Source of the DNA: Loripinus fragilis
Lineage: Eukaryota > Mollusca > Bivalvia > Lucinida > Lucinidae
DNA: 64,000 nucleotides
Assembly: GCA_964019695.1 (NCBI GenBank)
Contig: OZ026519.1
Location: 22,630,013 to 22,694,012 of the forward strand
Reading direction: 5' to 3'
Both the position numbers and the translations under genes were made by a program. Under the pieces are notes generated by a model. It was not told the DNA's origin, ran no database searches, and saw nothing but the letters and a program-made list of their open reading frames with translations. How positions within the stretch are numbered: the stretch's first letter is position 1; each line of letters opens with the position of its first letter. Of the stretch, positions 1 to 11,000 are shown piece by piece.

Positions 1-1379
1 GGGTCCCTGACCTGGGTGGGGGACTGGAGGTAAAAATCTAGGATATCTTTAAAAAGTGCTTTTTTGTTTTTCTGACTTAATCAGATATCTAACCAGCCAT
101 TTTAGCTCACCTAAGCCATTGGCTCAAGGTGAGCTATTGTGTTCATATAATGTCTGTTGTCCATCTGTATGTCTATCCAATGTCTGTAAACAACATCTCC
201 TAACTCACATGGCTAATTAACATCAAACTTCACAGGAATGATCCTTGGGTTGTCCCCTTTCAAAGTTGTTCAAAGAATGCCATTTCATGCAGAATTCTGG
301 TTGCCATGGCAATTAACCAAAAGGAAAAACTTAAAAATCTTCTTGCCAAAAACTACTGGTCGTATTTCAAAATAATTTTGTACAAATGGTCCTTGGGTGA
401 CCCTCTACCAAAGTTGTTCAATTTATTTTGATTGGTTGAAAAGACATTGCCCCCCCCCCCCACACTTGTGCAGATATTTTACCGATCATTTATTGGAAAG
501 CATTCATATTTGGGTTCATGGCAGGCTTCCACTCAACAGCTTCAGACACTTTGGTCCAGTTGGGCTGGAGGTCAAAATCTAGGACATCTTAATTTGATTT
601 CTTTTTTAAAATCATTTGCATTTGAACAACAGGTACTTTCTTCCTGTGACTCCAGACCTTAGGGTTCATGACCCAGGGTGGGGCTAGGTCAAAATCTAGG
701 ACACCTTTCAAAAGTGCCATTTGAATTTTCCATCTTATGCAGATATCTTAGAAAATATTCATATTTAGACAGGTACTATTCATGGCAGGCTTCCAGTGGA
801 CAGCTCCAGACACTAGGGTTGGACTTTAGGTCAAAATAAAGGACATCTTACTTTTTCTTTTATAGAATCATTTGTATTTGAACAACAGGTACTGGTACAT
901 CTTTCTTTCTGTTACTCAAAATCTAGGACATATCTTTAGATGAATTGGGCGTGGGGGAGGGGGATCGGGGTTGGGACAGTAAGAGGATAAGCCAGGGGTA
1001 TACATGCCTCTCAGGGCACTTTTTCTAGTTAAAATAATGTCATGCAAATGTTCCTCCTTAGACCCTCTACCAAATTAGCCTAAACTGTGTTGCTCTACAA
1101 ACAAAATGGCAACCAGAGCTAAACCAAAATTGGCCATAATGGTTCTGCTCTGCTGAACAAAAGGCTGTCAGAACTATAAACAAAGTTGTTTGTTGTATCT
1201 CCTTTTACTAAAGTTGTCCAAATGATTACATTCTGCTTAATAAAAGTATTTAGGCGAGCATTCCAGGGCAATCATGGCCCTCTTGTGATATTGATAATCA
1301 CTAATTTTTTGGCAGTTTTCGTTCTTTTTGCAGAAGCGCACCTGAATGATATATTTTAGATATGGGTCAAAAATGATAT
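1..1379. repeat. Degenerate dispersed and direct repeats, no gene seen
   Basis: Phrases such as ggtcaaaatctaggaca and acaacaggtact recur near 30, 570, 690, 830 and 920. Near 105-155, the palindromic tagctcacc...ggtgagcta is the end of a dispersed repeat also found at 28240-28700 and 60855-62376. No exon signal. Confidence 0.5.
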
Positions 1380-2365
1380 TTTTATGCCCCCGCCATGAAA
1401 ATGGCTTGGGCATTAAGTGTTACCCCTGTCCGTTGGTCCAAATTTACCTCGCACATACCAAAGAAGTCCACTCTCTAAGTCAAATAGTATTGATCAGAGT
1501 TTTATGGATCTTGGCCATATTGTTTAGTACCATAATGCATCCTCAAAGTCCATCATGGGCCAAATAGCACCAATGTTTGTTTTGCTTGTTTGATTTAATT
1601 CTTTACGTCCACTCAACAATCTTTCAGTTATGAGGGACGGTTCTTCCTGGGTTTAACCAGTACTAAGCTAGGATAAATGTGTCTTGCTCAAGGACCACAA
1701 CGCAGTGACGCCGGTGAGGCTCGAACCCGCTACCCTTCGGTCTCGAGTCAAGCACTCTACCACTGAGCCACTGCGCTCCCATATAGCACCAATGTATTCA
1801 GGAGTTATTACCTTTTGCTGATGAGGTTGTCCAGTCTCTCAGTCTAGTAATTTTGATCACAATTTTATGAAACCTGATCTCAATTTTTAATACCAAATTA
1901 CTTTTTCGAGCTTGATAATGGTCAATACCACCATATGCTATCATGAGTTATTGCCCTTTGTGCAAAAATGACCACTGTTATAATGTCCTGGGTCTCTAAA
2001 TCAAGAAATTTTAAGCAGAACTTTACCAAACTTGGTCACAATGTTTAATTAGTACCAAAAAGTCTTTCTCAAGTTCTCACAATATTCCTTCAGAAGTTAT
2101 TGCTCTTTGTTCATGAAATTTTGCAATCAGTGTGATGTAGGGTCTCTTACTTAAGTAATCTCAAATGGAACTTTACGAAATGGACACAACAACTAACATC
2201 AAACTGTCTTGCATAAATTCCAAAATGATCCATATCCCATGGCTGCAAGAGTTATTTCCCTTTCTTCATAAAAATATGCCATTTTGAGTTTTTTCTTGTG
2301 AGAATATGCAAGTTTTGCTTAGTTGGGGCATTTTTGTCCCATGGACACATTTCTTGTTTAGATAT
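1380..2365. repeat. Dispersed repeat with tgcccccgccatgaaaatgg start
   Basis: It begins atgcccccgccatgaaaatg and ends ggggcatttttgtcccatgg, imperfect inverted ends. It contains the SINE at 1577-1782. No coding content. Confidence 0.45.
1577..1782 (-). mobile_element. tRNA-derived SINE (copy 1)
   Basis: On the minus strand the tRNA-like head reads GCAGTGGCTCAGTGGTAGAG (A box), with GGTTCGAGCC (B box) following. A tail ending in tttgattt-type sequence closes the element. ATAGCACCAATGT flanks both sides as a target duplication. The target is the dispersed repeat at 1380-2365. Confidence 0.85.
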
Positions 2366-3476
2366 ATGAAATTAAAGGGAATGAAGGGTAAAACAACTTG
2401 GTCAAGACTTAGCCCTTACACTCACCCCTGAATGTCAGGGCCTAGTAATCAACATTTTTTCAGAAAATCACACACATGCATGGTCAGGGTCAATACATCA
2501 ATGTTTTTGTAAGTTGTCAATGCTCATATCATATTGAAGGAATTGAATAACTAGATGAAGTCTTCAAAAAAAAATGCCCCCCACACCAACAGAGTTCTAG
2601 CGATAATGCATATATTTTCCCAGGTTGACACGATTACAAATACCAAATTTTCAAATTGCCCTTAAGTTTTTAAAACTGGTGTGGTTTGGCATTAAAATAT
2701 GCATAGTTAGCTAGAACATAGGTTCCAAAGCGACTATATCATTATTTACAAAGCCCTGAAAATTTGCACTTTCTACTCCCACCCCTCATTAAACGTCTTT
2801 ATACTAGGTGCTGTTTAGACCAGACTTTGAGTAAATGCAATGCTAGTTTTCAAAAAGTAAAAGCGCTAAAATGTGTAGGATAAAAGTGCTCTTCATTTAC
2901 AAAACTTTATGGTATCCATTCTGGGCATGCACACGAAATATACTTATAATTGTGACGTTTGTCATTGAAAATATGTTTTTAGATGCTCCCGCCCCTCCCC
3001 CCCCCTAAACCAAAGATGCCCTTTGGACAATGATATGTCACTATAAACATATACAACATATGTAATATATGACCCTGGTGACCTTGAAGATTAGGTCAAT
3101 TTCATCAAAATCTAATCATTTCTTTCAGCTTTTCAGCTGTCCCAATTTAAAAGTATCTCTTCAAGTTTGGTCAAAATCCATCCATTGGTTCACAAGTTAT
3201 AGCACAGACAAAAGGCTAATACTGGTGCAAATGGGTGCAAATGTATGTCCAACCACCCCTTCGGAGGGGTTTGCAATTTAGGCCATCTAAAAACATAAGC
3301 AGACTAGAGGAGCATTATTGGTTGGCTAAAGGTTAAGATTGGCTTGATTGACTATTCAGATAACATTCTGTCTTTCACTTGATACTCCTCTCTTTCATCT
3401 CAGTGTGCCGCCTACCTTACACAACACAGGAACCCTTCCCCTACCCCACAAAGAATTTAATTGGTTGTTTTCTCTT
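2366..3476. other. Gene-free AT-rich sequence
   Basis: A C-rich run lies near 2990-3006. A dispersed fragment ctggtgaccttgaagattag lies at 3070-3290. No exon or element ends are seen. Confidence 0.4.
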
Positions 3477-3673
3477 TAACACTTTGCATTCTGGGTAAAT
3501 CTCATGCTTTTTTGTCATCAAATCAACTATTTGAAACAATTTTTCAAGAATATCATGAGAGTGTCAAACAGTTTGGATCCAGATCAGGTCCAACTTTTTG
3601 TTGGGCCTGATCTGGGACCAAACTATTTGCAAAGTTTATCAGCAGATGACATTAGAATGCAAAGAGTTAAAGG
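3477..3673. mobile_element. TTAA-type MITE with GCAAAGAGTTAA ends
   Basis: The left end, tttaacactttgcattctgg, is inverted at the right end, ttagaatgcaaagagttaaa. Between them lies a hairpin of cagatcagg arms. It lies 160 bp before terminal exon E1; related pieces occur at 5528-5716, 17246-17458 and near 4396, 36725 and 41430. Confidence 0.65.
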
Positions 3674-3830
3674 GGCCCAAATTCTACCTCTTATATTCTA
3701 TAGGCTTTGGGCTGTTTTTAAGGGGGTTTTAACCGTTTTGGGGCAATATTTGGCATCTAAGCAATAGCCAAATCTCATTCGACAACACAGCTGCCAAGGG
3801 AATATCCACTTTACTCAATTATTTTGACAG

Positions 3831-3921
3831 AAACAAACAGGATGGTGGAAGCTTCAAGGGAGAGCAGCAACAAGCACCTGATCAAGGAGACAGCCAGGTT
3901 CATGGTCCAAGCTGGACCTAG
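3831..3921 (+). CDS. Paralogous 3'-terminal exon E1, Gln/Gly-rich tail
   Basis: The acceptor CTCAATTATTTTGACAG precedes one base completing a split codon, then 29 codons and TAG. The peptide contains KQDGGS, GEQQQAPDQGDSQ, and ends PSWT. AATAAA follows the stop at 3931-3936. Acceptor sequence, phase, length and composition match four other exons downstream. I do not recognise the protein. The upstream coding exons are not visible in this window, so this is either an alternative last exon or the remnant of a duplicated gene. Confidence 0.6.
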
Positions 3922-4212
3922 ATTTGATTGAATAAATCCTCTAAAGATGATAATGCTGTTGTTATTTTATTCTTTGGCACTGATAAACCTTTAATTTTGT
4001 GATAACTGTTGGTCTAAAAAAATTGTATGATAAAATCTTTATGATTGTTTAGCTCTGCATGCTGGGTAATTTTTCATGCTTTTGTTGTTGTCTGCTGACT
4101 TTTTTGAAAATTAACTTTTTAAAAAAATATATTTTTGGGAATACTATCAGTGTCAAACCATTTAGATCCAGATCAGGACTGACGTTTTGTCAGTGCTGAT
4201 TTGTACTGGGTC

Positions 4213-4256
4213 CAAACTGACAAGAGTCAATAGCAAGGAGCAAGCTGGAGCTGATT
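4213..4256 (+). pseudogene. Degraded copy of the E-family terminal exon
   Basis: A short stretch after GACAAG retains the end of an E3-like exon. AGCAAGGAGCAAGCTGGAGC followed by a stop resembles the E3 ending, and AATAAA lies at 4282-4287. The acceptor is broken (GACAAG in place of GACAG) and about half the exon is missing. Confidence 0.4.
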
Positions 4257-4563
4257 GAATTTCATTTCAATTAAAATATCGAATAAATTCTTTACAAAAG
4301 TTCAAATTTTCTTTACATTGGGATTTAAGCGCAGTTTTATGTTTTGTTGTATGAAATTCTAATTTTTGCACTTTTGAGCGAAAATTATTAATTGAACTCT
4401 TTGCCTACTAATGTCATCTGCTGATAACCTTTGCAAACGGTTTAGAAGCAGGGGGAGGGGGGCCATACCTGCTATATGTATATCCAGACAGTAACCAATT
4501 CACATTAATTTTGATATCATATTGCTGCAGGGAGTCATAAGCCACATTTGTTAATTTTGACAG

Positions 4564-4660
4564 ATCTGTGAATCAGCAGGCCGGTATTGACAGTATGGGC
4601 AACCAGGTGCCAGCATCCAATCAAGATGGGAACCAGGGTGATGGTGCTGCTGGACCATAG
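4564..4660 (+). CDS. Paralogous 3'-terminal exon E2, Asn/Gln/Gly-rich tail
   Basis: The acceptor TTAATTTTGACAG is followed by one split-codon base, 31 codons and TAG. The peptide includes SVNQQAGIDS, MGNQVPAS, and NQDGNQGDGAAGP. The phase equals that of E1, E3, E4 and E5. Downstream there is only a weak poly(A) variant, GATAAA near 4685. Function is unknown; the low-complexity hydrophilic tail suggests a variable C-terminus. Confidence 0.6.
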
Positions 4661-4739
4661 TTGAATTTCATTTCATTTGATTGGATAAATCTTTATGATG
4701 ATATTGTAGTTGATATTCTTTCAAAATGTTGTTTTATAT

Positions 4740-4979
4740 AAGGGCCTCTCGCGAGAAAACCTGTCTTCGGGGTTTCAGACAAAGCGAGTTCAAAACAGTC
4801 TTCCCAGCTACAGAGACTAGTTAAAAAACTGAAATTTTATCCGTAGCAAGTCTACATATGGTACTTTCCTAAAAGTGAATAACAAAGGCGCTGATCAGAC
4901 TGCGCATATGCGCAGGCTGGTCTGCGCCTGTGTTGTTCGCAAACCCCCGAAGACAGGTTTTTTCGTGTCGAGGCCCTTA
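4740..4979. mobile_element. Inverted-repeat MITE with AAGGGCCTC ends, family H
   Basis: The ends aagggcctctcgcgag and ctcgaggcccttat type sequence enclose agcgag...cagactgcgcatatgcgcag arms. Related copies lie at 16830-17012, 21265-21505, 34379-34575 and 63803-64000. Confidence 0.68.
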
Positions 4980-5290
4980 TGACACTGACCTTCACCTCTT
5001 TACCCCATTAGCCCGCCAGTCATAAATTTTGTCATCTGCTCTCATCGGCTGAGGTTCTTAGGTAGCCTATATTGCAAACAACATAGACCAAAAGCAGTCT
5101 GGTCAGGGTTCACATTGTTTGCTTCCATGAAAAAAATCTAGCCTGAAGTGCAGTTGAATAAATGCAGAAGACATTTTCAGGAGATAATTTTTCTTCTTTG
5201 TTTGATAATTCTATCATCTTTACAGTTGTTTAGAAGATCTAAGAATGTAATAAAAGACAGGTTCTTTCATCTGCTCAATTATTTTGACAG

Positions 5291-5378
5291 AATCAAATCT
5301 AATGCTGACAATGGAGGGCAACAATCGGGTCTAGATCAAACAGGGAACCAGGCTGCACAAGGGACAAGCTGGAGCTGA
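5291..5378 (+). CDS. Paralogous 3'-terminal exon E3, Gln/Gly-rich tail
   Basis: The acceptor CTCAATTATTTTGACAG is the same as E1's. One split-codon base is followed by 28 codons and TGA. The peptide includes KSNADNGGQQ, DQTGNQAAQ, and ends GTSWS, close to E1's PSWT ending. AATAAA is at 5401-5406. E1 and E3 are the most similar pair, and E1, E2 and E3 are spaced about 730 bp apart, which points to serial duplication. Confidence 0.6.
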
Positions 5379-5527
5379 TTGGATAGCATTTCAAATGATA
5401 AATAAATTTTTAAAAAATCAAAAAGTTTATTTTGTTTTCTTTGAGATTTAAGGGCAGCATTTAACTGTTCCATGTTTTGCTATGTAAAATTCTAACTTTT
5501 TCACTTCTAAACGCTATTATGTATTAA

Positions 5528-5716
5528 TTTAACTCTTTTTCTATTGGTGTCATCTCCTGATAAGGCTCAGGCTCGACAGTGTCAACCTGATCTGGATCCA
5601 AACTGTTTGACATTCCGATAGTATTCCTGAAAGAATTTATTGTAAAAGATGATTTTGAAAAAAATCAGAAGACGATGAAAAAAGCTTGCAAAACTACCCA
5701 GCATGCAAAGAGTTAA
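5528..5716. mobile_element. TTAA-type MITE with GCAAAGAGTTAA ends
   Basis: The ends tttaactctttt and gcatgcaaagagttaaa enclose a cagatcagg-type hairpin, as at 3477-3673. Confidence 0.6.
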
Positions 5717-6322
5717 ATTAGATTGTCACAATGATAAAGGAACAGCATATAGGAGCTGTCTGATTTGGGTCCATAGTAACTTTGCTTCCATGATCAAAAG
5801 TCGTCTAAGTTGCAGCAGATGTAAAAAAAAAAGCTGACCAAATTTTTCAGAACGAACTTTTATAAGCAGGATAAGGATTAATTTTGTAAAAAAATTGGAT
5901 AAATTCCCAACATGCAAAGTGGTTAGAATAGCCAGTGTCGGAATCACTGAAGCAAAAACAAAAGGATGAGCAAAACTTATTTGCATATTAGTCCTTTCTG
6001 TACTGGAAACCCTTAAATGGGTATTTGGCCATGTGCAGTTCCAGAGATGGGGACAGGGGACCGGGCCCCCGGAATATAACAAGTTCCCCCCACCCACCCT
6101 CCATATGAAGCTACGATTGCATGGTAATTTAGTATGCTTTGTTATCATCAATTCAAAGCAATCTTTCTGGGATACCATCACAGTGCAAAACAGTTTCAAT
6201 CCAGATCAGGCCTGATATATTGTCATGCCTAATCTGGGTCCAAACTGTTTGCAAAGGTTACCTGTAGGCGACAAAAGTCATTGCTAAGGTAAACACACTT
6301 CGTTTTGTTCTGTTTTTGGCAG

Positions 6323-6416
6323 CAAATTCAAAGCTGATGGTAATCAAGAAAATGTCGGCAGTGTAGATGGCAACGCTAACCAAGATGCCCAAGAACAAGG
6401 CATGAGATGGAAGTGA
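6323..6416 (+). CDS. Paralogous 3'-terminal exon E4, Asn/Gln-rich tail
   Basis: A pyrimidine-rich acceptor (TGTTCTGTTTTTGGCAG) leads into one split-codon base, 30 codons and TGA. The peptide includes KADGNQENVGS, DGNANQDAQEQG, and ends MRWK. The 3' flank (tcctctggacag..., then aaatttattttca) is shared with E5, so the duplicated unit includes 3' UTR sequence as well as the exon. Confidence 0.62.
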
Positions 6417-7300
6417 TTCATCCTCTGGACAGCTTAAAATTTATTTTCAAATTCAAAGTTGAAAATAATTAAATAATGAAAAAAATTGGGCCTTAGTTTT
6501 CCTTGTCTAGTACTCATGCCCTGTCCCTGCTAACATCAAGCTGCAATTAAACCCTTTGTTTCATGCTTGTGTTTTTTTTCAAAATCAACTTTTTCGAAAA
6601 TGTCTTCTTGGAATACAATCAGAATCTCTAACAGTTTTGATCCAGGACAGGCCCAACATTTTGTCAGGCATGATCTGGGCCCAAACTGTTTACAAATGTT
6701 ATCAGCAGACAATACTGGCTGAGGCAAAGATTTTTATCATCCTCTGTAACCCAGGTATTACCCATTCAGAATGGGTCACACCTGGGTTCAAACTCCCAAA
6801 CAGTGGCGTCCCCTAGCGGTCATAGGGAAGGATGACCGCTAGGGGACGCCACTGTTTGAGAGTTTGGCCTGGGGTACGGAGGATGAGAGTTTATATGACC
6901 ATATAAGATTTTTTTCAAAATTTAATTTAACTTAAAATATGGAATTAAACCCTAATCCTGCCTATATTTTTTTTCCTGAAAATATTGTCTGCTTTTTACA
7001 TCTGCTGCATATATTCAAGTGCACTTTAGCCTAGATTTTATCTTAAAATTATCAAACACTATGAACCCTGATCAGACTGCTCCCATGGGTACAAATTGTT
7101 TGCAATATTGGCAACCCAACTTAACATAAGCAGAAGAGGGAGCAGATGACAAAAGTAGTGATGGCGGAACAAACTATTAAGCATAACAAAGTTACAAGGA
7201 CACCAGTAATTGCAGACTAAAGTTAGCTTGGGTTCAAATATCCTATGACAACCTATAAATGTTACAAAAAAAGAGATGGAATACATAACATGTACATGTG
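6417..7300. repeat. MITE fragments and a hairpin
   Basis: A TTAA-type MITE relic occupies about 6549-6725. A strong hairpin (cagtggcgtcccctagcggt and its inverse) centres on 6820. The rest is unassigned. Confidence 0.45.
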
Positions 7301-7491
7301 TACAGTAAAACCCTTCTTAAGCAGCCACTCCAAAATAGACAAAACAAATGTGTTAAAGACTAATGGTAACTTAATGCAGGTCGAAAGTATAGCATTCCAC
7401 AATACTTTTGACCTGCTTTAAGCAGTAGTCTGTCTTGAATACCAACTATTGGTCTTCTTTCCAGTGGCTTCTTAAGACAGGTTTTACTGTA
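7301..7491. mobile_element. TA-flanked palindromic MITE, family A
   Basis: The terminal inverted repeat CAGTAAAACC(T)GTCTTAAG is bounded by TA on each side, as in Tc1/mariner-type elements. The two arms fold back over most of the ~190 bp. This copy is diverged. Confidence 0.72.
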
Positions 7492-8233
7492 TTCAGTAAT
7501 TAATCCAGATTTAGGAGCTCAACCGCGCAAAATTTTGAGTTAATGGAATGATATAAGTGAGCCTACGGCTCAGTTGAAATTAACTATTTCCTTCATGAAT
7601 ATTCATGCTAAGCTCCACCAACTATGAATAATTATACAAATAAACTTTCGTGTTTGTACATAGAACAAAGAAATTACCTGCCAGGTTCATTAGTTTAGGA
7701 TCATGTCTAATCATATTTCCATTAGCAAACAAAGTAGACCCTGATCAGGCAGCTCTAACAAGAGCTGCCTGATCTGGGTCTGCTCTGTTTGCAATGTTGT
7801 TAAAAGACGTCTATGAGGTAAAGGGTTAAAACTATATAGACGGTGCTTTTCTTTCATGTAACACATAGGAATGTCATTTGATACTTCAGCCAAAAGCAGC
7901 CATGCAGACAATTTCTCATGTCCATTGTATTTCAATATTCCATATTTTAAGGTGAAATAAATGTTCAAAAAATCTTATTAAACACTGAAACACATCCCTA
8001 GTGAAAATTGATCATCTACCATGAAGACCTTTCAACACAGACAGAATTTCCAATTTTGTTTAGACGATCCATTGACTTGTGTATAGTGTGGGGTGACGGG
8101 ATGGATACAACTTCCAAAATATATAGAGGATTTTACATGTTTGCTTACAGTGTACAATTAAATATACTAAATGAGTTGAGGAAAAGATAAAATGTTAGGC
8201 TTTTTGAGCATTTTATCATTTAACACAAAGTTT

Positions 8234-8438
8234 TTGTTTGTTTGATTTGATTCTTTACATCCCATTCAACAATTTTTCAGCTATGTCGGAACAGGTCTTC
8301 CTGGGTTGAACCAGTACTAAGCAAAGATGACTCTGTCTTGCTCAAGGACACAACGCAGTGATGCCTGTGAGGCTTGAACCTGCAACCCCTTTGAACTCAA
8401 GACAATTTTTAAAAGCCCTCTACCACTGCGCTCTCCCT
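8234..8438 (-). mobile_element. tRNA-derived SINE (copy 2)
   Basis: Same family as copy 1, with a diverged head (B box ggttcaagcc-like, part of the A box deleted). It is an older copy. Confidence 0.75.
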
Positions 8439-8694
8439 CACATCAAGTTTAATAAATTCAATGATACAGGGGCACTAATCATGTGACGCTAAAACAACTT
8501 TGAAAACAGCTTTTTGACATTAAAATATCAAGGTTTTCCAATATATGGGCGTCAATTCATAATGTTGTTTATCAACTTTAATACATGGCATTATTTACAC
8601 TCCCTGTAAATACATTGTTTCCTGTCCTTGAAGACTGCGCTCTGGTGGAATGATGTGGCATTTCATCACAGCCTTTCACCGTTTGCCTAAATAA

Positions 8695-8855
8695 CATATC
8701 TCATTATAACATGGATTTTGATATCACACAATCATGTTGTGGCTCCCAAATATTTGAACTATGGAATTTTACAAAGGAGTTATAGGAAAATGATGTCATT
8801 TTCCTATAATTCCTTTGTAAAATAGGTCCTTTATAACAGGATTTACTTATAATAC
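8695..8855. mobile_element. Fold-back element, family I
   Basis: Near-perfect arms tacaaaggagttataggaaa / inverse around 8797. Related sequence is at 17866-18066 and 20100-20200. Confidence 0.6.
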
Positions 8856-8955
8856 AGTTCATTCCTATGGATCCCAATTTTAATACAAAGGGTTATAAAA
8901 TGACTTCACTGTATATTCAAGGTTTGCAAGGTATTTTTGTTATTGTTTTTGTCAG

Positions 8956-9052
8956 TGATAACCAAGGCGATGATAACCAAGACAATAATGGCAATGCAGC
9001 ACAGAGCTCTAACCAAAATTGCCAACAGAAAGCTGAGAGGATGGATTGGTGA
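8956..9052 (+). CDS. Paralogous 3'-terminal exon E5, Asn/Gln-rich tail
   Basis: The acceptor TATTGTTTTTGTCAG is followed by one split-codon base, 31 codons and TGA. The peptide includes DNQGDDNQDNNGNAAQ, SSNQNCQQ, and ends RMDW. AATAAA is at 9101-9106, within a 3' flank shared with E4. It is the last + strand member seen. The phase is identical in all five exons, so any of them could be spliced to the same upstream exon. Confidence 0.62.
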
Positions 9053-9149
9053 ATCCTCTGGACAGTCAAAAATTTATTTTCAGATTTTAAGTTGAAAAGA
9101 AATAAAGAAAAGTGTTTTTCCTTTTTACAAGTGCCCTGTGCCTGCTTAC

Positions 9150-9915
9150 ATTAACCTTTATAATGCCACTAAAGTGTAAACAGCAGCTTGACATTTGTCC
9201 ATGGGTGACAGTGTTCAGGATTAATTTTGAATTCATGATTTTGAGGCTGACTTTCTACAGAAAGTTAGCCGAAAGTCAGCCTTCAAAATGCTGAATTAGA
9301 CAGATTATAATAGCTTCCCTGATTAGTTTTCAGATTTTCTAAACACAATTAATCATTTACACAAGTTGAAATTATTCATTTTTATAGGCATCCTGCAAGT
9401 TGTAAAATTTTAATTTCTAAAGTTCAGGATTTTGAATGTTCACCCACATTTTTCAGATGTTGCTACCCTAACCTTTTTAGACCAATAGAATTTTCCATAA
9501 AATTTGATACAGCTTAGTCAGGATGGGCCATTACATATATATTGAGGGGTCACAGATTATAATTTCTAATAAAAATAGTGTATTTCTCTGAAGGTCACTT
9601 GTCTTAGCAAACAATGCAGACCCTGATGAAATGCTGCATTATATGCAGTATTTCATCTTGGTCTTCACTGTTTGCCTAAGTCGGCGTTTCTGGTCTATGA
9701 AGGGTTAAGAAACCAAACAAGGCTTGTTATTACATGCGAAACGTCTCTCAGCAAATAGTTCTCATGAAATTTCTAGCCATATATTTTCAACCAAAGTGAA
9801 GGATACTCTTCTCTGAGCAAACAGTGCAGACCATGATGACATGCAGTATTTTGCAGTTTTTCAATGAGGTCTTAGTTGTTTGCCAATTAAAGTAGCCATT
9901 TAGGGGTTTCCAGTA
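9150..9915. repeat. Hairpin repeats, no gene
   Basis: A repeat with gaggctgactttc / gaaagtcagcctc arms lies at 9150-9480 and recurs at 20800-21065. Two hairpins of the gcagaccctgatgaaatgc type follow near 9605-9680 and 9812-9895. Others of this type are near 13400, 20312 and 35090. Confidence 0.5.
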
Positions 9916-9930
9916 ACCAAAGGGTTAATG

Positions 9931-9985
9931 CTTACTGCTTTGTTGCCACAATGTCTTGGACCTCTTGGATTACCTTGGCCTTGGT
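9931..9985 (-). CDS. Possible minus-strand terminal exon, unknown gene
   Basis: On the minus strand a TTTTTGACAG acceptor opens into a short segment. In one phase it encodes KAKVIQEVQDIVATKQ and then TAA. In the E-family phase it encodes NQGQGNPRGPRHCGNK and stays open longer. A MITE-like agggttaa end sits directly beyond. It could be an inverted sixth member of the E family, the end of an unrelated gene, or chance. Confidence 0.25.
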
Positions 9986-10039
9986 TTCTTCTGTCAAAAA
10001 CAAAATATCTCAAAGGACAAGAAAGTAATGGAGCTTTCA

Positions 10040-11000
10040 CGGATTCCCATATTTAAGTTCATTCAAGGGAGATAAATCAAACAGGAAGCAAGAAAGAGTA
10101 ACCATTCTTGCATGTGACACACTGTCTTGACCGGATATATACTCATGCTAATAAAAAGGCCACCCAATTTAGCTGCTTTGTTGAAAAGAAGTATAGACAT
10201 GAACATGTTATAATTAAAAATTTATATATTGTAAGTCATATATCTTGTATGACCCCCTTCTTTATCAAAGTATTCTATGAGCCTTTTACACATGCTTAGA
10301 AGAAGCCTGGGTATACATTTGTACCCCCAACCCCCTGTGGGATGTGTTGCCACTGTTTAACCAGCTGGCGTTCCTTTTTGGGTAATGTGGCAGCTGGGAA
10401 AGGATACAAGTCATGTCCCCAATGGTTTCGAATATCCCAAGGGTGGTCGATTGGAATTGGATGGGGATTCAGAAGGCCAGTCAAGAGGGTATGAAATAAC
10501 CAGCTTGCAAACAGTTCCTTGTCATATTGTAGGTATGCAGGCATTCTTTTGCTTGAAGAGAAAATTGTTTCTAGCAGTCGGATGGATTGGCAGGACATGT
10601 GGCCACATAGCATTGGCCTGTAAATGAGCCCCAAATTACTATGCAACTTAATCTAACCATTACAAAAGGTATTTTACTAAGCTCAGGGTGGCCCTTTTTT
10701 TAGCATGAGTATATATACCTACCGAATAGCTATCCAGTGCACAAGGTTTCCCCATTAAAATTAATTCAAGGGAAATAACTCAACAAGAAGCATGGGACAG
10801 CAACCATTCTTGTACGCAACACACTGTCTTTACCCCATATACATGCCTACCAAATATTATAAAAATATCACAAAGGGTATAAAAGTTATCGGGCAAACAA
10901 GGTTTCGCCTTTAAAATTAATTCAAAGGAAATACATGTAACTCCAAAATGATGCAAGGGAGAGCAACCGTTACTGTCTTGACCTGATATATATGCCTACC
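10040..11000. repeat. Three degenerate copies of a cttgaccggatatatac-type repeat
   Basis: Copies begin near 10050, 10753 and 10910 (aattcaagggaaataactc, then accattcttg...acactgtcttgac). The open frame at 10296-10646 lies between the first and second. Confidence 0.45.
10296..10646 (-). other. 116-codon minus-strand open frame, not recognised
   Basis: This open frame reads through a locally GC-richer stretch with a tryptophan- and proline-rich peptide (IDHPWDIRNHWGHD). I recognise no family, and no clear splice signals bound it. An 80-codon frame overlaps it on the other strand. It may be an old exon, a 3' UTR or a repeat. Confidence 0.2.

Noticed and set aside
1700..1782. Possible tRNA genes at the SINE heads (A and B box sequences)
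   Set aside because: All nine are attached to the same tail, carry target duplications, and do not fold into complete tRNAs as far as I can read; they are SINEs.
5148..5378. 76-codon frame read as a single small gene
   Set aside because: Its first two-thirds is intron-like sequence. Only the part after the TTTTGACAG acceptor matches the other terminal exons.
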